Shown here piece by piece: positions 44,815 through 56,649 of a DNA stretch of 64,000 nucleotides. Under the pieces are notes generated by a model, which had not been told where the DNA came from, made no database searches, and worked only from the letters and a program-made list of their open reading frames with translations. How positions within the stretch are numbered: the stretch's first letter is position 1; each line of letters opens with the position of its first letter. Source of the stretch: Eudromia elegans (Eukaryota; Chordata; Aves; Tinamiformes; Tinamidae). The stretch covers positions 4,759,209 to 4,823,208 of the forward strand of contig PTEX01000012.1 of NCBI GenBank assembly GCA_003342815.1. Direction: 5' to 3'. A program made the position numbers and the translations under genes.

Positions 44815-47395
44815 ATCCCTCAGCTGTCTGAAATGAAGAGCTGATGAACATTTTGTGCAAAATGCTAGCGGTGAGGCTCCTTTTCAGGCAATAGCCTGGA
44901 GGATCAGTCCTGAGGACAGCTGGCTGGAGAATTCCTTGCATGAGGAACGTGCCTCACTGCTCAACTCAGGGGAGACAGGGAGCTTCGGCAGCTCAACTGC
45001 CCTCCCATGCTGGCAGCGATGATGGGCAGGAGCTGAAGGGAAGTGTGCTGTGTCTTGCATTTACTCTAGCTGTTTATTGAGATTTACAGCTGACACTTGT
45101 TTTTGCTCCTGGCGTAAACACTATCAAGTTTGAAAGATGTGAACAGGTAACAAGTGCAATGCCTGCATTTTACCATCCTCCAGCCCCTCAAATGTTGCAT
45201 CCTCATAGTTGCTGAAAACAGTAGTTCCCAAGTGTGCTCAGGGAACATGCCCCTCTGCTGCAGATTGCAGCATGTCTGCATATCCTTCAGTTACACTTTT
45301 CATGATGTGTGTGTGACTCCGTGTGTCACTGTGCCTGGAGACCCTTCCAGCCCTCACTCCAGACCCGTGCCCATCACCATGGCATCAGCTTGGCTTCTGA
45401 TCAGGAAAGCCTTAGTCAAAACACAAACTGCAGGCTCTTTGAGCACCACACTGTATAAGTATACACTAAATATACATGTAAATTACAAGCTCCATTTTGA
45501 TAATAAAGGTGCTAACACCGACAGTTGCTATGAGTTTGTTTTCTCTGTAGAATTTGCGTGGCTTTTTCTATCAGCATATGCAGAAAATAATTTCTGTGTC
45601 AATATTTCCAGAAGAGCTTTAATAAAAGCATAGCTCTCAAATGCTCTTAGCCATAAATCCCATATCAGTGCATAAGCCTCCTCCTAGCTGCATTTTGGGC
45701 GTTATCCTACACACAAACAATAAAAATCGAAAAGCACAAACTGCAGATAGACGTTTATCCCTGTACCTGCGTCAAGCTCACTGTAAAGTGGATTAATCAT
45801 GTGGCAAAACTTGGGGATGTCCATACGGGCAGTAAATAGGATTTTGTAAAGAGGGAGTGATGTGGAAGGAGGGTGGGAGAATTTTTTACGTGCTTCTTTT
45901 CCCCATTCTTGCTGGTGGTAAGTACAGCAAAGCAGTGCCTTAGTGTGCAGCCTTCCCAGTAGCCCTCTGAATGCAGCCTAGTAACTCAAAGAGTTTCGAT
46001 ACATCAGAAGGTCACCTACAATGGGATGAAACTCAGAAAAAAACCCACCTTATTATCTCTAGATTTTCCCAAGGTTCTAAGGCAATTCTTTCCACGTAGT
46101 GTCAAGGAAACAGAACAAGACAGAGTAGCTGTGTGCAATATTTTTTCATTTTTTCACCCTCTAATGGGCTTCTCTTGCAGCATCCAGACTCTCAAAGGAT
46201 ATTTGTGTTAACGTCTACCAAATATTTAGTGAATGTAACAGTGAAAGGAGAGACCTTCGGAAAGCTGCTTCTGAAAGTCAGGGCAGCATGAACTTTTCAG
46301 AATTAACTTGTATTGATAGTAATGGTAATACAGGAGGAATAGCTGCTTAATAACTCTGAATATAATCTAGTGTTGTTCACTGCTAGCAATGTCTGGTTCA
46401 TAGTGAAGTAAACCCAAAAGTTATTTCAGGTACATTCAGGCTGAATTAAATCCATCCGAATTTCAGCTTGCAGTTAAAGTAGTTAAGCGGGAAGCTGGAT
46501 TACCCCAAATGTTCTCCATAGTGTGTCTCTAGAGGGGTGATTCGGCAAGATATAGTCACAAATACTTCTGGAAAATAATTTCTTCCTTTTGTTATTTGAT
46601 TAGAAAGTGGAGGGAGGGATGCTTCTAATTTGGATAGCTCTCTGACTTGCTTTAGGCATGCCTTTGTAGCAAAAAATGTTTCATGTGCCAGCCTATTTTA
46701 CTTACTGTATGTATCAGCAAATGATCAGAGGTTATTGTTAAATGACTGCTGCAGGGCTGCGAAGCAAATGAAATTATAAAAAGTGCTCCAATTCTTCTTA
46801 TATTTTATAATGTTCTTAGAAAACCTTGTAAAAAGATACTATTAAGTATGTGTGATTACTAGATTTTCTAGAACGCTTTGGATAATTTTCTTCCATGATT
46901 GCATGTATGTCAAATATCACTGTAAAATGGTGAATAAGAAATTTGGTGCCACTATTTATTTAAAAGAAGAAAAAAGAAAAGCCATCCAAGAGCATTTAAT
47001 TACATCTGTTTATGTTGAAAAGGCTGAAGACCGTTGAACAGTGTCCTGAATGGGTCAGAATTGCTACCCTGTACTTTGCATGTTAAAAGTAATGAGGCCT
47101 GTCCAAACAAAATTATTTGTATTCTGTCCAACTTTGGCTTGAAAACACTCTACAGTTCCACAGAAGAGCCTAATTGCCTCACATATTGTAATTGCCAGGC
47201 GTGGGGACTAAATAATTTACATGTCTGACCATGAAATGAACCAGAGAAACTGCTTGGGTTTAGCAGCTTGTTTTTGACTTATCTGAGCTCCAAAATTGTT
47301 GCAGATGTAAATCCAGATGTTGGTTGTCGCAGCAGGGTTTAATGTCTCATATTCCCGTGTGCTGGAATTATGGACTTGTGGTTTTTGTTTGTCCG
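44815..47395. other. Unique sequence, no gene seen
   Basis: Mixed to AT-rich DNA. A 159-codon + frame at 45154-45633 lacks any domain I recognise and has no coherent splice signals. A good acceptor-like tract ends at about 46180 (CTTCTCTTGCAG) without a supported exon. Confidence 0.45.
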
Positions 47396-47444
47396 TGAGA
47401 CTGTCAGGATTGGGGGAAGTGCGTATGGTGCCTCGGAGCCTCCA

Positions 47445-47465
47445 CGTGAGGGTGAGGCCCTCACG
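47445..47465. repeat. Inverted repeat, 8-bp arms, 5-base loop
   Basis: CGTGAGGG, TGAGG, CCCTCACG is a perfect, GC-rich hairpin inside a modestly GC-rich stretch (47410-47540). It may be chance or a small regulatory palindrome. Confidence 0.75.
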
Positions 47466-47549
47466 CGCAGGAGAATGAGCAGAAGCTGACAGTAACGCAG
47501 CTGATGGAGCCGCAGAGGCGTCAAGGGTCTTGGGCCGTGTTAGATGCAT

Positions 47550-48480
47550 GTAACCACATACCTCAGGAGCAGTCTGAATTTTGAAGATTATAAAATACTC
47601 CTAAAATGATCTGCTTCTTAATCCAATATAAATTCTAAATTATGAAAGGATCTGCAGTATTCCTGAGTACCTTCTCTTTTCCTGGGCTACTAGTGTGTCT
47701 TATAGTCCCATTGAGCCCAATGGCCTGTGAAACGTGCTCTAAATAATGAATAGCAAGTGGGGCAGTGACCCCACTGGATCATTTTCCTGTGAAAATTACC
47801 TTTTCACTGTCACCTTCGAGAGAGATTAAATGCTGTAGCGAATGCTATTCAGTACCCTGTTGACACATTTTCCTTAATTCCCGTGCAAAAGTCATATTGT
47901 GAACATGGGATATTTAAAATAAATTAAAATTACTTTCATATTAATTTTATTGTCAAACAAGACAGAAGCAGACACTTTGGCTCTTTCTTTTACCAGTATT
48001 TATATAACTTCAACTTTCCAGCAAGCAAATCGTGTTTGTAGTGACCTTTTTCTCCCAGATGCACCCCTCAGCAAAAGCTGCCTGTCAGGAAGAGGGCTAT
48101 TTATTTATTTTTGAGCTCTCCTGTTGGTTGGGACTTTGTATTTTGGCTGCAGGTTTTCTCTCTGAGCCGTCAGTGTCACACTGACTGTCACCTTCCTGAG
48201 GCACAAGGGCAGTGGAAGGAATTTTCATCTTTGCTTCGTCTATGAAGTTAAATAGTCTACTCTCTTTTCTTGAGCAGCGGCTTCAATTCACTGAGTATTC
48301 TCTGGAACACCTTGGAGCAGTCTGTGATGTGCAGGGAGGGCAAGTGGGACCCTGTGTGGGTCTCTGGGATTCTATCACAAAACCTCATGGACCTCTCCTC
48401 TCAAAAAAAGAAAATGAGAAACAAAACCTCACCTGAAGAAAACAAATAATATTTTATAAAGAGTGGCAGCAAACTGCAAA
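47550..48480. other. Unique AT-rich sequence, no gene seen
   Basis: No repeat or gene was recognised. The segment leads into the acceptor of the candidate exon at 48514. Confidence 0.5.
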
Positions 48481-48489
48481 TCAATCTTG

Positions 48490-48916
48490 ATTGTTTTTTT
48501 CTTTTCTCAACAGGTTCCCAGGACAGAAGTAACCTCCTGTATGATGGAAACGTGTGAGGAAAGATACAGATAGCGGTTGGAGTTGAAAGGAGCACGAATA
48601 TTTCTCCTCTTACCTGTCAGCTTTTTTAAAACGCTATGGTGGTTTGGAAAGTCCCAAGAGCGAACTGTAGAGTTTTCCTCAGCTCTCTTGATGGGTGTTT
48701 TAGTGATTCCTTCAAGTCATTGCTGTTCAGAGATGGTGTGTGATGGAAAAAGCACCATGTCTGTGTGTTCGTAGCCCCTGCTTTTTGGATTAGTTTGCTG
48801 TACTGCTGAACCAATTTTGTTTTGAAGAGCAAGGAGTGAATGTGATGGATTTATCTTCAGAAATGAGCAAACATGGAAGGAATCCAGTAAGTCACAAGCT
48901 AGAAGATCAAAAGAAG
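48490..48916 (+). other. Candidate exon with 5' UTR and start codon (best exon candidate)
   Basis: A consensus 3' splice site lies at about 48491-48513 (TTTTTTTCTTTTCTCAACAG). The following sequence has no long frame for about 330 bases, then an ATG at 48845 and a GT donor at 48917 (AAG followed by GTAATA). An exon of about 403 bases with mostly 5' UTR and the first codons is a common layout for vertebrate genes with upstream noncoding exons. No neighbouring exon was identified in the window, as expected if introns are long. The splice motifs are seen directly and use is inferred. Confidence 0.35.
48845..48916 (+). CDS. Possible first coding segment, 24 codons (unknown protein)
   Basis: ATG has a purine at -3 and G at +4, a good Kozak context. 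Another in-frame ATG follows six codons later. The frame runs 24 codons (starting MDLSSEMSKHG and ending in DQKK) exactly to a GT donor, so the intron would be phase 0. An in-frame TAG at 48791-48793 shows that the frame does not extend upstream. The peptide is hydrophilic, with no signal peptide. I do not recognise the protein. If it is not an exon, the short frame is simply chance. Confidence 0.3.
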
Positions 48917-48919
48917 GTA

Positions 48920-51900
48920 ATATTGTTTTCTATTATATTTAATTATCATTGAATCAAGAACTCTTTGGCAAGTTTTAGTAAAGCAGAAACAAATTGTATT
49001 AGTTGATGAAGAAGCTGGCCTGGGTGCTCACACAATACAGCGGTACAGTGAACTTCTCTTAAGGGACATTGCCTAGTAATTTTGTTTCTAAAACTGCCTG
49101 CTTGCCTGGTAATTTTGTGTCAAATGCTCAATGAATTTGTCTAGCAAATTGGCTGGCAAAACTCTTACTCTCAGTGCTGAGTTAGTGCCAGAAACCTGCT
49201 GATCTGGAATAAGCATCTGACAGTTGTCTTGCACTGACAGAGAGCTTTGTCCTTTGCACTGAATGTCTTTCTAATGTGTCCTAGCAATTGCTCTATAAAA
49301 TTTGGTTACTGGAGGATAATCTGTTGTTGTTATTATTATTTTTAAAGTTTGATCTCAAAGTAATATAAATAAGTAAATTCAAGTGCTTGTAATCTGGAAA
49401 ATCCTCTTGGAAAGTCTGCTGTGGTAGACTGTCCCAAAGGTGTACAAAGTTAAAGTGACTGAGAGGGTCCTGTACTCTCCCAGTCTGTTTGTGCTGCTTA
49501 CTTGGACTATGTTGACTATGTTCTGGAAACTTTCTTTTTAGTACTTATTTCATTGACTTGAATTTTGTGCTTCAGAACTTCTGCAGGTCCTTAGCCATGC
49601 TTTATTAGTTTCTTGATACATCATTCATAGATTTGTTCTGAAAATAGAAGTTTATTTATTTAATCTCCAGTTTATTGAGCTCTGTTTATATGTTCAAAAC
49701 TTCTGTAGCAGGAATCAGTCTGCATTGATGTGACCTTTCCAAAAGGCCCTAAGCACTTTCTTTCCATACCTGGGCCGGGGGATGCCATAGTTCCCTGCAG
49801 GGTCATCTCAAGCATCCCCGTGTGTTAGATCTGTATCAGGTGTGGGCATCGGCTGCACTTCTGCTGAAATGGGCAGAGCATCTGGCAGAGGGTGTTATGT
49901 CTGGTTAACGTCTTTTAGGCCAGCTGGGGGATGGCAGAGCTCTGAAATACTCTTCCTGAGTGCCTGGGCTGTAATGTAAGGTCTGCACCAAGGGTCGTCC
50001 TGCAGAGAGAGGTCATTCTGGTGGAGCATATTGTGGCAGTGGTGCCCTTAACCTAATGCTAGGCCTTAAAAGGAGATTTACTATCCCGTTTGAATTACGA
50101 AATAGGTTCAAAGTGACTGTTAACATCCAAATCATGTATAACTGCAGGTTATGTGCTTAATTATTATATAGGCTTATAATAAGTGCTTGCATTATTTTGG
50201 AATTTTGGTATGCAAGTCAAGACTAATAGGTTTTAAACGATTTTGCCCTTGTTTGGAAAAATACAGATTGGTGGGATTTACTGGCAGCATAAATAAAACA
50301 GCTGTAAGTCCCAGAAAATCAAACACTTGGCTTCAGTGCTGTGTAGTGCCAGTGCATGAATCTGAGTCATTTAGTCATAGCAGATAGCCCTTTAAAGTGT
50401 AGAGAATTGCTGGAAACACACCAGGATAACACATGTGATGAAATTATTGTGAAAATATATTCAGCCTTTGAGCAGTTCTTGTAATGGAACAGACACAGAG
50501 GTGTGTGATAACAGATAACTGCTTTAGAGCTTGAGACTTTCTCCGACTCCTAATTCCCACAATTTCCACTCTTCTGGGGCACAAAAGCAAAGCTAAGCTG
50601 AGAAATATTAGCACAGATCTCCATGTCCAGTGTACTGCGTCCGGAACCCTTGTGTCTGATTTAGAGTTGAGTGTGATTGAGTCTGTCCCCCTCCTTTTCC
50701 TCCTCCCTCTTTTCTCCAGAAGGATTTTTTTCCCTTAAGTCTAACACTAGCAGATTCACTTACAGAGCCTGACCTTTCCGATTACCTAGGAGGGGAAAGA
50801 TAGTTTCAAAGAGGATCTGTTGTACCCCAGGGTCAAGTGTTTTCTTTGAGTGAGCCTGTGGATGTTTTATCCAGCTGTGGAAGTACCGTGCACTAACCAG
50901 TGGAAAATCTGTAGCTGCTTAAAGCCCCTGGGCCTCTGATGTGGCTGATGCTGAAGAATTAGCTGTGGTGATGAAGCGCAGTTAGTTTTGGTTAGTTTTC
51001 GTCACATACAGGAATCCGAAGTAGTAATCTGATATCAATGACATGGGAATATCTGTTTTGTTAACGAAAGGTTAGTATTATGTTGTAATAGAATGGGTCT
51101 TTAAAAACAAGAGGAAATATAAGAAGTAGTAGCCTGACTACTTCTTTGTTACATATGGTATGAAGCAAAGTCAGAAATACACTGGACAAAAATGAGTGCA
51201 ATAAAAATGAACTATTTGGGGAAAAATTGGCTGACTTACTGCATTCAGTTCAATCCGTGGATATCCTAGTGTTGCTCTACCTGGATCACACCTGGCAAAA
51301 GTCAAGCTGAACCTCTTGCATAGCTCGTGTGTTCATAAATTGCTGAAAAGCATGGTGTTTCTCTGCAGTATGTATTGCAGTGGTCATCTTTCACGTTGTA
51401 TAAAACTGCAAACTGCCTCGATATTTACCTTTTTAACAGTTTTATCACGTGGTGTGTGCCCTGTGGTTACTTTTGTCTGACTTGGTATATATTTGGAGGC
51501 CTATAGACAGCTGTTTGCTCTGTTCCATCTTCACTGGCAGGTCGCTCCGAGCGCGGCAGGCAGAGTGAGGCTCGGGGCTGAAGCGGGAGTTTGCGGCAGC
51601 TGCTCTTCTGCACTCGTGGAAGCAGCAGGCTGGTTTTGTGGCTGAGGTGCCAGGGATAAAGGGAAGCAGGCTTCTGTTAAGGTCCCTTCGGAGACGAAAA
51701 AGCTCTCAGGAAGATCATTGTGGCCAGTTACTGGGACCCAGGGGGCTCAGAGGCCGTAGGGCTTCCCTCTGGATTCTTCCTAATGGGAGAGGAGCCTCAG
51801 GGATTTGGTGACAGGCCAGCAGAGGCAGTTTGGGGATGTCCATCACCTTTGTCTGCGTGAGGACAGTGTGTCCGTGGCATCGCTGCCCACGACGTGTCCC

Positions 51901-52385
51901 TGCTGCCTCCCTCACCCCAAGCTGGAAATGGAGCCAAAACCATGGCTCAGTATTTGCAGAGAATTCAGGCTAAGTGCTGTCTTTCTGCAGCCATTTGCTG
52001 TTCGCACAAGGTAGAGGAATTTCTTGTTAAGTGGTAAGATAAAACAATATTAATGGCATTCATGTCCAAAGCCCTTGTGGTATCAAATCCATTTCTTACT
52101 GCTTAAAATAGGGTATGTCCGTGAATTTAACGCATGATAAATAGTATAAAGAACTATCAACTGCCATCTTGAGTAAGAGGTTTTGATGGGGAACTTGCTG
52201 TAAACAGCTATATTAAAACCCAGGGCAGACTGCTTTATCTCTATTCCATCATTCAGCAGGATGCTTTGTTTTCAAAATCCACTGAAAAATTAATAATCTG
52301 CTGTCACATACGTAGCTTACACTTGTCAAATCTGTAAAGTACACACTCAGGTCGTCCCAATTAATGCAGCTATTTATTTATTGAC
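48920..52385. other. Unique sequence, no gene seen
   Basis: AT-rich to mixed DNA, which would be the first intron if the candidate exon is real. No repeat family or further exon was recognised. Confidence 0.5.
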
Positions 52386-52389
52386 TGTT

Positions 52390-52695
52390 TTCTCCTCAGG
52401 AGAGCCCTGCGGTGGGCACCTCCTTCGAGGGCCGTGCCGGTGGCCTCAGGGAGGCCCTGGCAGCCGCGGGAGGCGCTCGGTGCCTGCGCCTGGTGCGGTG
52501 GCTCGGGGCGGCCGTGACCCGCACGCGTGCGTGCCCGGCGGGGCGGGCGGCACTGCCCTCCGTGCGTGTCGGCTCCGGCCCTGACCTCGTGCAAACCTGC
52601 GAAGTTGCTGCGTGTCTGCGGCGGCCTCGGAAACGTCTCCCGGGAGCAGCGGCACTTTGTTCCTTAAAGGCTGGGCGCAGCTGCTCTGTCACCAG
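52390..52695. promoter_or_regulatory. CpG island-like segment (dense)
   Basis: With the 19.1-kb island this is the densest CpG stretch of the window. It has an alternating purine-pyrimidine core, GCACGCGTGCGTGC, at 52521-52534, followed by CCGGCGGGGCGGGCGG, which contains an SP1/GC-box-like word. Frames on both strands are Arg- or Ala-rich composition artefacts. It could be a promoter or orphan CpG island. The alternating core is potentially Z-DNA forming. Confidence 0.55.
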
Positions 52696-52699
52696 GTGA

Positions 52700-53885
52700 T
52701 TTATGGCTCTGTTGTCTAGCGTGTGTTCGAGGGCTATGAGAGCGCCGAGCCCCTTTCCTGACACACAGAAGATTGTGTGTGTCTAGATGTAACATCTCTC
52801 CCTTCAGCAGAATGCAGACCTAAGGGCCCTCCTCCAGTATGGGTGTTTTGCAAGTGAGAATTTTTGCATTTCTGATTACAGCAGGGACCTGTGGCTTGGA
52901 GTTTTGCACATCTGCAGCACTTGCTGTTGTCAAGGGTAGTTTTTCATTACGTTTCCTTTTTGTGTCCCTTAACCAACATCTAAGCAGCAAGAAAGCGAGA
53001 CCTGTGTGTTTTACATATCTGATCTTTGCTCTTAGTGTATTTTTAGGACAGGTGCATTTGAGGCCTTGGTTAAGGCCTCAGATTGAGGCTTGACCCAAAT
53101 GAAATGAAAATGAAGTTTGTTTTTATTTTATATTTTTCTCTTGGCCATATTCTGGTTATTCGTTAAATTTACATGTGAGAAAGTACAGGAATCTCACTCT
53201 TATCCAGAATAAGACATTACGACCTTCAGCTTTTGTAGGCAGCTAAGCCACTGAACTCAAGAGGGATTTTTCTTAAATATCAAGACTCTGTCACTGGGCA
53301 ATAAGCGAATCTAATGAATAAGCAGGAGTACCAAGCGAGCCTGAAGACACTCACGTCCTTCCCCTGCTGTTGGAATGGTGAGGCCTGAGGATGCCCGTGA
53401 CTCTGCCGATCTCCACGGTGGGCGCTTGTAGATAAACAAAATGTCCAGTAACCTGACAGATTTCGCTTTATGTGGTTAAACAGTAGTCTGCTACTTTTAG
53501 AGGGTCTAGGATCTCAATGATGTTACCGTTCTGTCCCTAAAAAGTTGATTTTTTCCCATCTTGTCTCCGCTTTTCCTAAGTGGAGTGGAGGATGAGAAAT
53601 TGAAGGGGGGTATGTGCATGTTCATTTTTTATTTTCCTGTTACTGAATCCCTCTGAACGAGGGTTGGAGATAGGCAGAGCCACTCAGCTGAGCAGGAGAA
53701 ATGAGTTGGCGGAATCAAAATACAGTTTCTTTCTAAATCCTTTGCACCTGCAACCTGCCACCTACCCCACTCCCTGCCCTGCCTCCTCTGCCCACCATGT
53801 GTTCTGCCTCCAAGTGTTTGCTAGAGGAACTGGAATTACTTTTCTGGCTGCCTGAGGCGCCATGACCTGGCTGCCCTTGATCTCT
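52700..53885. other. Unique sequence, no gene seen
   Basis: Mixed DNA after the CpG island. Short frames have no recognised domain, and no repeat family was recognised. Confidence 0.5.
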
Positions 53886-53888
53886 AAC

Positions 53889-53913
53889 ACCAATACATGG
53901 TACCAATACATGG
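53889..53913 (+). repeat. Two-copy tandem repeat, period 13
   Basis: ACCAATACATGGT is repeated almost completely, with the second copy ending ACATGG. It is a slippage-type duplication. Confidence 0.8.
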
Positions 53914-53919
53914 CTTCTT

Positions 53920-55400
53920 ATTAGTACACTTGTTCCTGTTTTAAAAACAAGCTTTGCAGGCTCCATAAATGATATTAAATGTCATTATATCAAACACAAA
54001 ATGTATGTTTTAGAATTCATCAGGTTAATAACTCACACCCTCCATTGCATGTTCACAGGTTCCTTTTCCTGCTATTAAACAACCCTGATAAAAATATGAT
54101 AATATGCACTTTTAATGCCTTTCACTTTTTCTTGCCTCCTCGGCAGGAAAATCACAATTGCAGTTAGTATGCTGACCCAGTTCTGCGCCAAAGTAATGAA
54201 GAAACTAAATGCTAATTGGTTCATTGTTTCCTCAAAGAGGTACTATGTCTTAGTTTCTTAGATGACTCCGAGTCACAAAGTAGAAGTTACACCCAAACGT
54301 CACCAGTGCTGCCTGGAGGAGCTCAGCTGCTTTGCAGTTGCCTGTGTTGGCAGAATTTTCTGTAATCAGATAAATGAGATGAATGCCATTTTCTACATAC
54401 ACATACTACATATTTTTTGCACCACACTATAGGGTAGAATGAGAGAAAGGAAGGCTTTTCATTTGGACTGGCTAGTTGTTTTGGTTATTTGATTTTTCCC
54501 TTCAAAAATATATAGACTAAATAGGGGAGTGATACAACTACTTACCCTTACTGTCCTAGCTCTTGGTTTAGTCCTCAAGGCATGTTTCTGCAGCTGCTTG
54601 TTCCCTTGTTAGTTAGTAGTACAGATACAAAGATAGATTTAGGCAGTCTTAAAAACTTCTACCAAGCTTGGAGTGACTAAGAAGTGGAAGACAGTGAAAT
54701 CAGTGAAGGTAACGTCCCATGATTATACAGTTTGCTGCAGGACACCTTGATGGGTACAAATCATCTGCAAGTGTTTCATTTGTCAAGTGTAAAAAAATCG
54801 CTAGCGGCTCCCCACCATAAATCTGGTTTTGATTGCTCTTGCTGCTAGCTTTTTCAAAGAAAACTCTTGTTAGCCCCAGGACAAAGGACAATTCTAGGAA
54901 TAGTAAATAGCTAAAAAAGTAAGATAAATCACACGGTTTACTTGTTGTTTTTGTTGTTGTTGTGGCTCTGCAGTGGTATTGCAAAATAAGGAAATCACAG
55001 TAGTTCTTATTCAATATTTTCCTGCACATAATAGCTATTATTTTCCACATCTAAGTGAGTGATATTTGCTCTTTGAAATTGTCACTGTACACATTAGAAA
55101 AATCTGTTGTAACTCAAAGATGCAGTGCAGATAAAAAAAACATATTGACCTGTCAAAATACAGTGCCACCATATCCTGCCTTTTCTTCTAAGCAGGAGCA
55201 CAAGCTCACAAAAGTTGCCCAGAGCACCATGCAGCGGAGAGCCTGAGCCGAGGCTTCTACGTGAACCTTGTGGGGAACTGGGATGTTATTTTGCAAGTCA
55301 AACTTTCAGAAAGTTTTGATTTTTTTAAAATTATTATTACACTGAAAAACTGAGGTCAAGAATTGTGGGTCTTTCAAGGAATACGGGTGTTCTTGAAGTA
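53920..55400. other. AT-rich unique sequence, no gene seen
   Basis: No gene or known transposable element. A (TTG)n microsatellite of about 22 bases lies at 54942-54963. Confidence 0.5.
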
Positions 55401-55411
55401 CAACTGAACAA

Positions 55412-55717
55412 GTGCTGTTGAATCCTCGTGTTGACACCTGGGTGGAAGTCTCAGCTGTTGCTTCTGAGATTCCCTCAGAACTCTTAATTTTCCAAAATTC
55501 CAGAGGCAGCATCTCCGCTGCTACTGTATCACAGTTCAAGCAAGAGAAGGATCAGTCGGGCTTGTGCTCCAATGTGGCTTTGTGGGAGGGATGTACAAAA
55601 CTTCTTAAAGACTACGTTTTGCATATGCTAAAGCAAGAAATCTCTGGTGAGACTCTGCGGCGTGCACGCTTTCGAATCACAGTAATGACTTTTAAAATTC
55701 ATTCCAGACAGGTTTAG
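55412..55717 (+). CDS. Open frame with gene-like codon use (doubtful)
   Basis: A GTG-initiated frame stays open for 101 codons and ends in TAG at 55715-55717. The sequence just before the stop is AGACAG followed by GTTTAG, a weak donor-like site, so an internal exon ending at 55712 is conceivable. Residue composition is varied and protein-like (for example VDTWVEVSAVASEIPSELLI), but no family is recognised and no strong acceptor is evident upstream. Chance remains likely. Confidence 0.15.
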   Translation: MLLNPRVDTWVEVSAVASEIPSELLIFQNSRGSISAATVSQFKQEKDQSGLCSNVALWEGCTKLLKDYVLHMLKQEISGETLRRARFRITVMTFKIHSRQV

Positions 55718-56228
55718 CCTTAAGCAAATCCTGAGAGGACAAGCCGATCTGGTACTGCATTTTTTAGCTTCTAAGTAAGAAAGTTTGTCTTGTGGAGTCA
55801 TTGACTGATTACCAACAACAGTTAATAGTCCTCAGATGAACCAGATCTTGTTTCCTAGAACAAGAGGAATTTTGCCGAGCTTCTGCAAATGAGTCTCGTA
55901 GGATCTAGCATGCTCACCAACTGAAATGCATAAATAGCATTAGGCAGCCCTAAAATGCAAGTTTCTTGAGTCTGTATGTTGCGCTGCTCACTCAAGACTA
56001 CACTTCTTGATTGTAAATTAAACTTAAATGCTTAAATACTCTCCATTCCCATGTTATCTTAATGGCACTGGGGAGCATGGGCAGCAAATGCCCCACTGTA
56101 TCCACATGCCTAAACTGATGCCAGCAGCCAAGTTGCATGTAGTCAGATAGCAGAGGACACATGGATCCATAGCTGTGGTGGAGCCATCATGTCAATAAAT
56201 GCAACGCGGGGGAATGTTGCAAATAACC

Positions 56229-56253
56229 TTTTTTTTTTTTCTTTTTTTTTCAG
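56229..56253 (+). repeat. T-rich tract with CAG at its end
   Basis: T12, C, T9, then CAG. It resembles a 3' splice site but equally a simple T-rich repeat. No coding frame supports an exon. Confidence 0.7.
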
Positions 56254-56494
56254 TTGACCAGTGTAAGCACTAAGTCCAGAACTGGTTGTGTGGCAGGGTG
56301 GTTTCCAGGGGGTGTTGGTTTGGGCTTGTCCGCAGAAGTCAGATGCCTCTGTGTTTAATAGTGGCTTTGCAGGTATGCTTGAAAGGAGACTGGAGCACAC
56401 AGCTTCCCAGCCACTCCCACCGTAGCTTCTACAGCAGGAATAACGTGGTCCTCAGCGCTGGGCATCATTCCCACTCACCTCTTACCTGGGCTTG

Positions 56495-56645
56495 GAATCA
56501 TAGACTCATTGAGGTTGGAAGGGACCTCTAGAGATCATCTGGTCCAACCCCTAGAGCACGGGGCACAGGGTGGCATCCAGGCGGGTTTGGAAGATCTCCA
56601 GAGCAGGAGACTCCACAGCCTCTCTGGGCAGCCTGTGCTGTGGTT
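56495..56645 (-). mobile_element. CR1 LINE 3' end fragment, minus orientation
   Basis: Reading on +, it begins with GAATCATAGACTCATTGAGG and GGTTGGAAGGGACCTCTAGA, then CATCTGGTCCAACCCC and a tail ending CCTCTCTGGGCAGCCTGTGC. This is the reverse complement of the avian CR1 3' region. It is severely 5'-truncated, about 150 bases, and noncoding. It shares the same region as the + strand copy at 10733-11163, so the two copies are direct relatives in opposite orientation. Confidence 0.95.
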
Positions 56646-56649
56646 ACCA

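Noticed and set aside
45154-45633. 159-codon + strand frame
   Set aside because: No domain, no coherent splice sites, and length within chance expectation for the window.
56229-56253. Perfect-looking 3' splice site
   Set aside because: It is a simple T-rich tract with CAG and has no open frame or donor downstream.
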